Shown here piece after piece: positions 40,600 through 41,550 of a stretch of 41,550 nucleotides of DNA. The number at the start of each line of letters is the position of its first letter. Position 1 is the first letter of the stretch. The position numbers were made by a program, and so were the translations under genes. Source of the stretch: Verrucomicrobiia bacterium (lineage in GTDB: Bacteria > Verrucomicrobiota > Verrucomicrobiia > Limisphaerales > DSYF01); NCBI GenBank assembly GCA_035765895.1, contig DASTWL010000002.1:1-41550 (forward strand). The letters are read 5' to 3'. The notes under the pieces were generated by a model, which was not told the DNA's origin, did no database searches, and worked only from the letters and a program-made list of their open reading frames with translations.

Positions 40600-40617
40600 C
40601 GAATTGTAACACATTCG
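40600..40617. promoter_or_regulatory. Palindrome with TTGTAAC upstream of the CHAD gene
   Basis: CGAAT (40600-40604) and ATTCG (40613-40617) flank TGTAACAC, forming a short perfect dyad 43 bp before the CHAD ATG. It resembles the dyads around TTGTAAC at 25153 and 29651 but lacks the GCAG extension. This is a weak candidate on its own. Confidence 0.3.
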
Positions 40618-40857
40618 CCGCGCGCCTGAAACACGCTTCCAGCAGTTTGGGGGCGTCGTTTGAATCATACCGTTGCCGCCATGAACGTGTCCCGTCATTC
40701 CTGTTTCCGCTCACCACGCCTGTCGATGGCCGGTTTGCCGGTTCCTCCGCCCGGCCGGCGGATTCCCATCGTGGCGGGGAGCCCGGTTGAATTTTTGGTC
40801 CGCCTCCGTGAGGTGCGACGCCGGTCGCGGCGGAACTGGAGCCGTTCCTGATTGAAC

Positions 40858-41178
40858 ATGAGAACCAGGCACCAACGCGGGCCCGGCGCCGTCCGGTGTC
40901 GGCGTCCCAGCCCACGAACGACGGAGGAGGCTTCGCGCTTGGCGTTCTGGCAGATGGAGCCGACGCCGCTGGAACGGCTCATGGCCCGGTTGCTGGCGCA
41001 GGCGTTGTGCACGTTCGAGGAACCGCATTTCAACGCGCCGTTGCGGCAGGCGGCGCGGGAAGCGGGCGAACTGGCGGAGGCCACGGGGTTTGGGCTGCTG
41101 GTGTTTCCCGAATTGTTCACCGAGCTGGCCATTGCCGCGATGGTCCGGGCCGAATATGACCATGCCGGGCGCTTTTGA
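40858..41178 (+). CDS. Small hypothetical protein
   Basis: 106 residues from ATG 40858; ATG 40954 (MEPTPLERLMARLL) would give a 74-residue protein with more natural composition. The second half is amphipathic and helical (LLAQALCTFEEPHFNAP, EAGELAEATGFGLLVFPELF, AAMVRAEYDH), unlike typical shadow frames. The first ~30 residues are Arg-rich and may be non-coding. No domain recognised. No antisense frame here looks more convincing. Confidence 0.4.
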   Translation: MRTRHQRGPGAVRCRRPSPRTTEEASRLAFWQMEPTPLERLMARLLAQALCTFEEPHFNAPLRQAAREAGELAEATGFGLLVFPELFTELAIAAMVRAEYDHAGRF

Positions 41179-41325
41179 AGGGCAAGCTTTGCGCGTCAGG
41201 CGATGTCTCCTTCAAACCTGGCCTCATGCCGGCCAGGCGCCAAAGCGCAGGCGCTCTGGACTCATGCTTTTCGCAATCGCGTTGACCGGACCTCTCACTT
41301 TCCAGATCCGGCCGCTTTGCTGAAT

Positions 41326-41550
41326 TCAATCTCCTGGCGCTGCTTCATCCCGCACCCCAACAACCGACGTCCCGCTGCCGTCCACGACCAGCGACTTGTA
41401 ACGCCCGCCGAACAGATGTCCGAACAACTTGTGCCGCCGGTTGAAGCGCGCCGTGTAGGTCCCCAGAAACCATTTCATGCCGGCCACCAGATTCGCCCGC
41501 GGCGTTTCCACCACCAGATGAAAGTGATTGGGCATCAGACAACAGGCATG
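41326..41550 (-). pseudogene. REP-associated tyrosine transposase (RAYT/Y1_Tnp) fragment, cut by the window edge
   Basis: The frame enters from the right edge (HACCLMPNHFHLVVETP) and shows the HUH motif (HFH) of Y1/IS200-like RAYT transposases, then LVAGMKWFLGTYTARFNRRHKLFGHLFGGRYKSLVVD-type sequence (described by its GRYK core). After VVDGSG the sequence diverges (TSVVGVRDEAAPGD, stop) where RAYTs normally continue to a YVHLNPVRA-type segment. So the 3' part is missing, and the gene is probably an inactive remnant. The N-terminal part lies outside the window. Confidence 0.75.

Noticed and set aside
41394-41402. TTGTAACGC inside the RAYT fragment
   Set aside because: It lies within coding sequence and lacks the AG end and dyad; best explained by chance.
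1-41550. CRISPR arrays, tRNA or rRNA genes, prophage or complete insertion sequences
   Set aside because: No regularly spaced repeats, cloverleaf-like segments, rRNA signature sequences or intact transposase with terminal repeats were seen on either strand.

Overview
The window looks like chromosomal DNA from a GC-rich Gram-negative bacterium, most likely a Verrucomicrobiota member (Limisphaerales/Pedosphaera-like). This is an inference from content: an outer-membrane envelope (porins, TonB-ExbBD, two-partner secretion), a PEP-CTERM protein, secreted RCC1-repeat and Sel1-repeat proteins, a YlbF-family protein with a His/Cys tail, and weak Shine-Dalgarno signals. I saw no rRNA, tRNA, CRISPR array or complete transposon. 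Gene density is high.

Layout. 0-7.3 kb: 3' part of era, a bidirectional terminator, a YlbF-like gene, a secreted beta-propeller-like protein, a PfkB sugar kinase, a zinc-ribbon protein, a Tat-exported xylose-isomerase-like TIM barrel and a porin. 7.3-13.3 kb: a second, paralogous porin followed by pstS-pstC-pstA-pstB-phoU, with a perfect PHO-box-like repeat in front of the porin. 13.4-16.4 kb: an arsenic operon arsR-arsC-arsM-acr3 with a perfect palindromic operator. 16.4-19.7 kb: rnr (RNase R) and an AraC-family regulator. 19.7-23.8 kb, minus strand: porin-exbB-exbD-tonB-exbD. 23.9-31.9 kb: secreted or surface proteins (RCC1 repeats, PEP-CTERM, a PstS-like binding protein, an unknown membrane-anchored protein, a Sel1-repeat lipoprotein, a paralogue of the PEP-CTERM protein, and a frameshifted secreted-protein gene). 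31.9-38.7 kb, minus strand: a two-partner secretion pair, tpsB then tpsA. 38.8-41.55 kb: a second AraC regulator, a CHAD-domain protein, a small ORF and a truncated RAYT transposase at the edge.

How it may work together. The clearest theme is phosphate. The porin-pst-phoU unit has a PHO box in front, and a second copy of the same architecture (two TGTCAC-type heptamers with an 11-bp period) lies between tpsB and tpsA. This suggests the large TpsA exoprotein is made under phosphate starvation, as described for PdtA/PdtB of Pseudomonas aeruginosa. A PstS-like exported protein and a CHAD (polyphosphate-binding family) protein fit the theme but have no PHO box that I can see. The arsenic operon directly downstream of pst makes sense because arsenate enters through phosphate transporters.

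A second theme is regulatory. The two AraC-type regulators appear to be paralogues, including their sensor domains. Both have the exact 11-mer TTGTAACGCAG 50-65 bp before their starts, and so does the RCC1-repeat gene. One regulator sits beside the TonB cluster and the other beside the two-partner secretion cluster. They may form a regulon controlling envelope and surface-protein functions.
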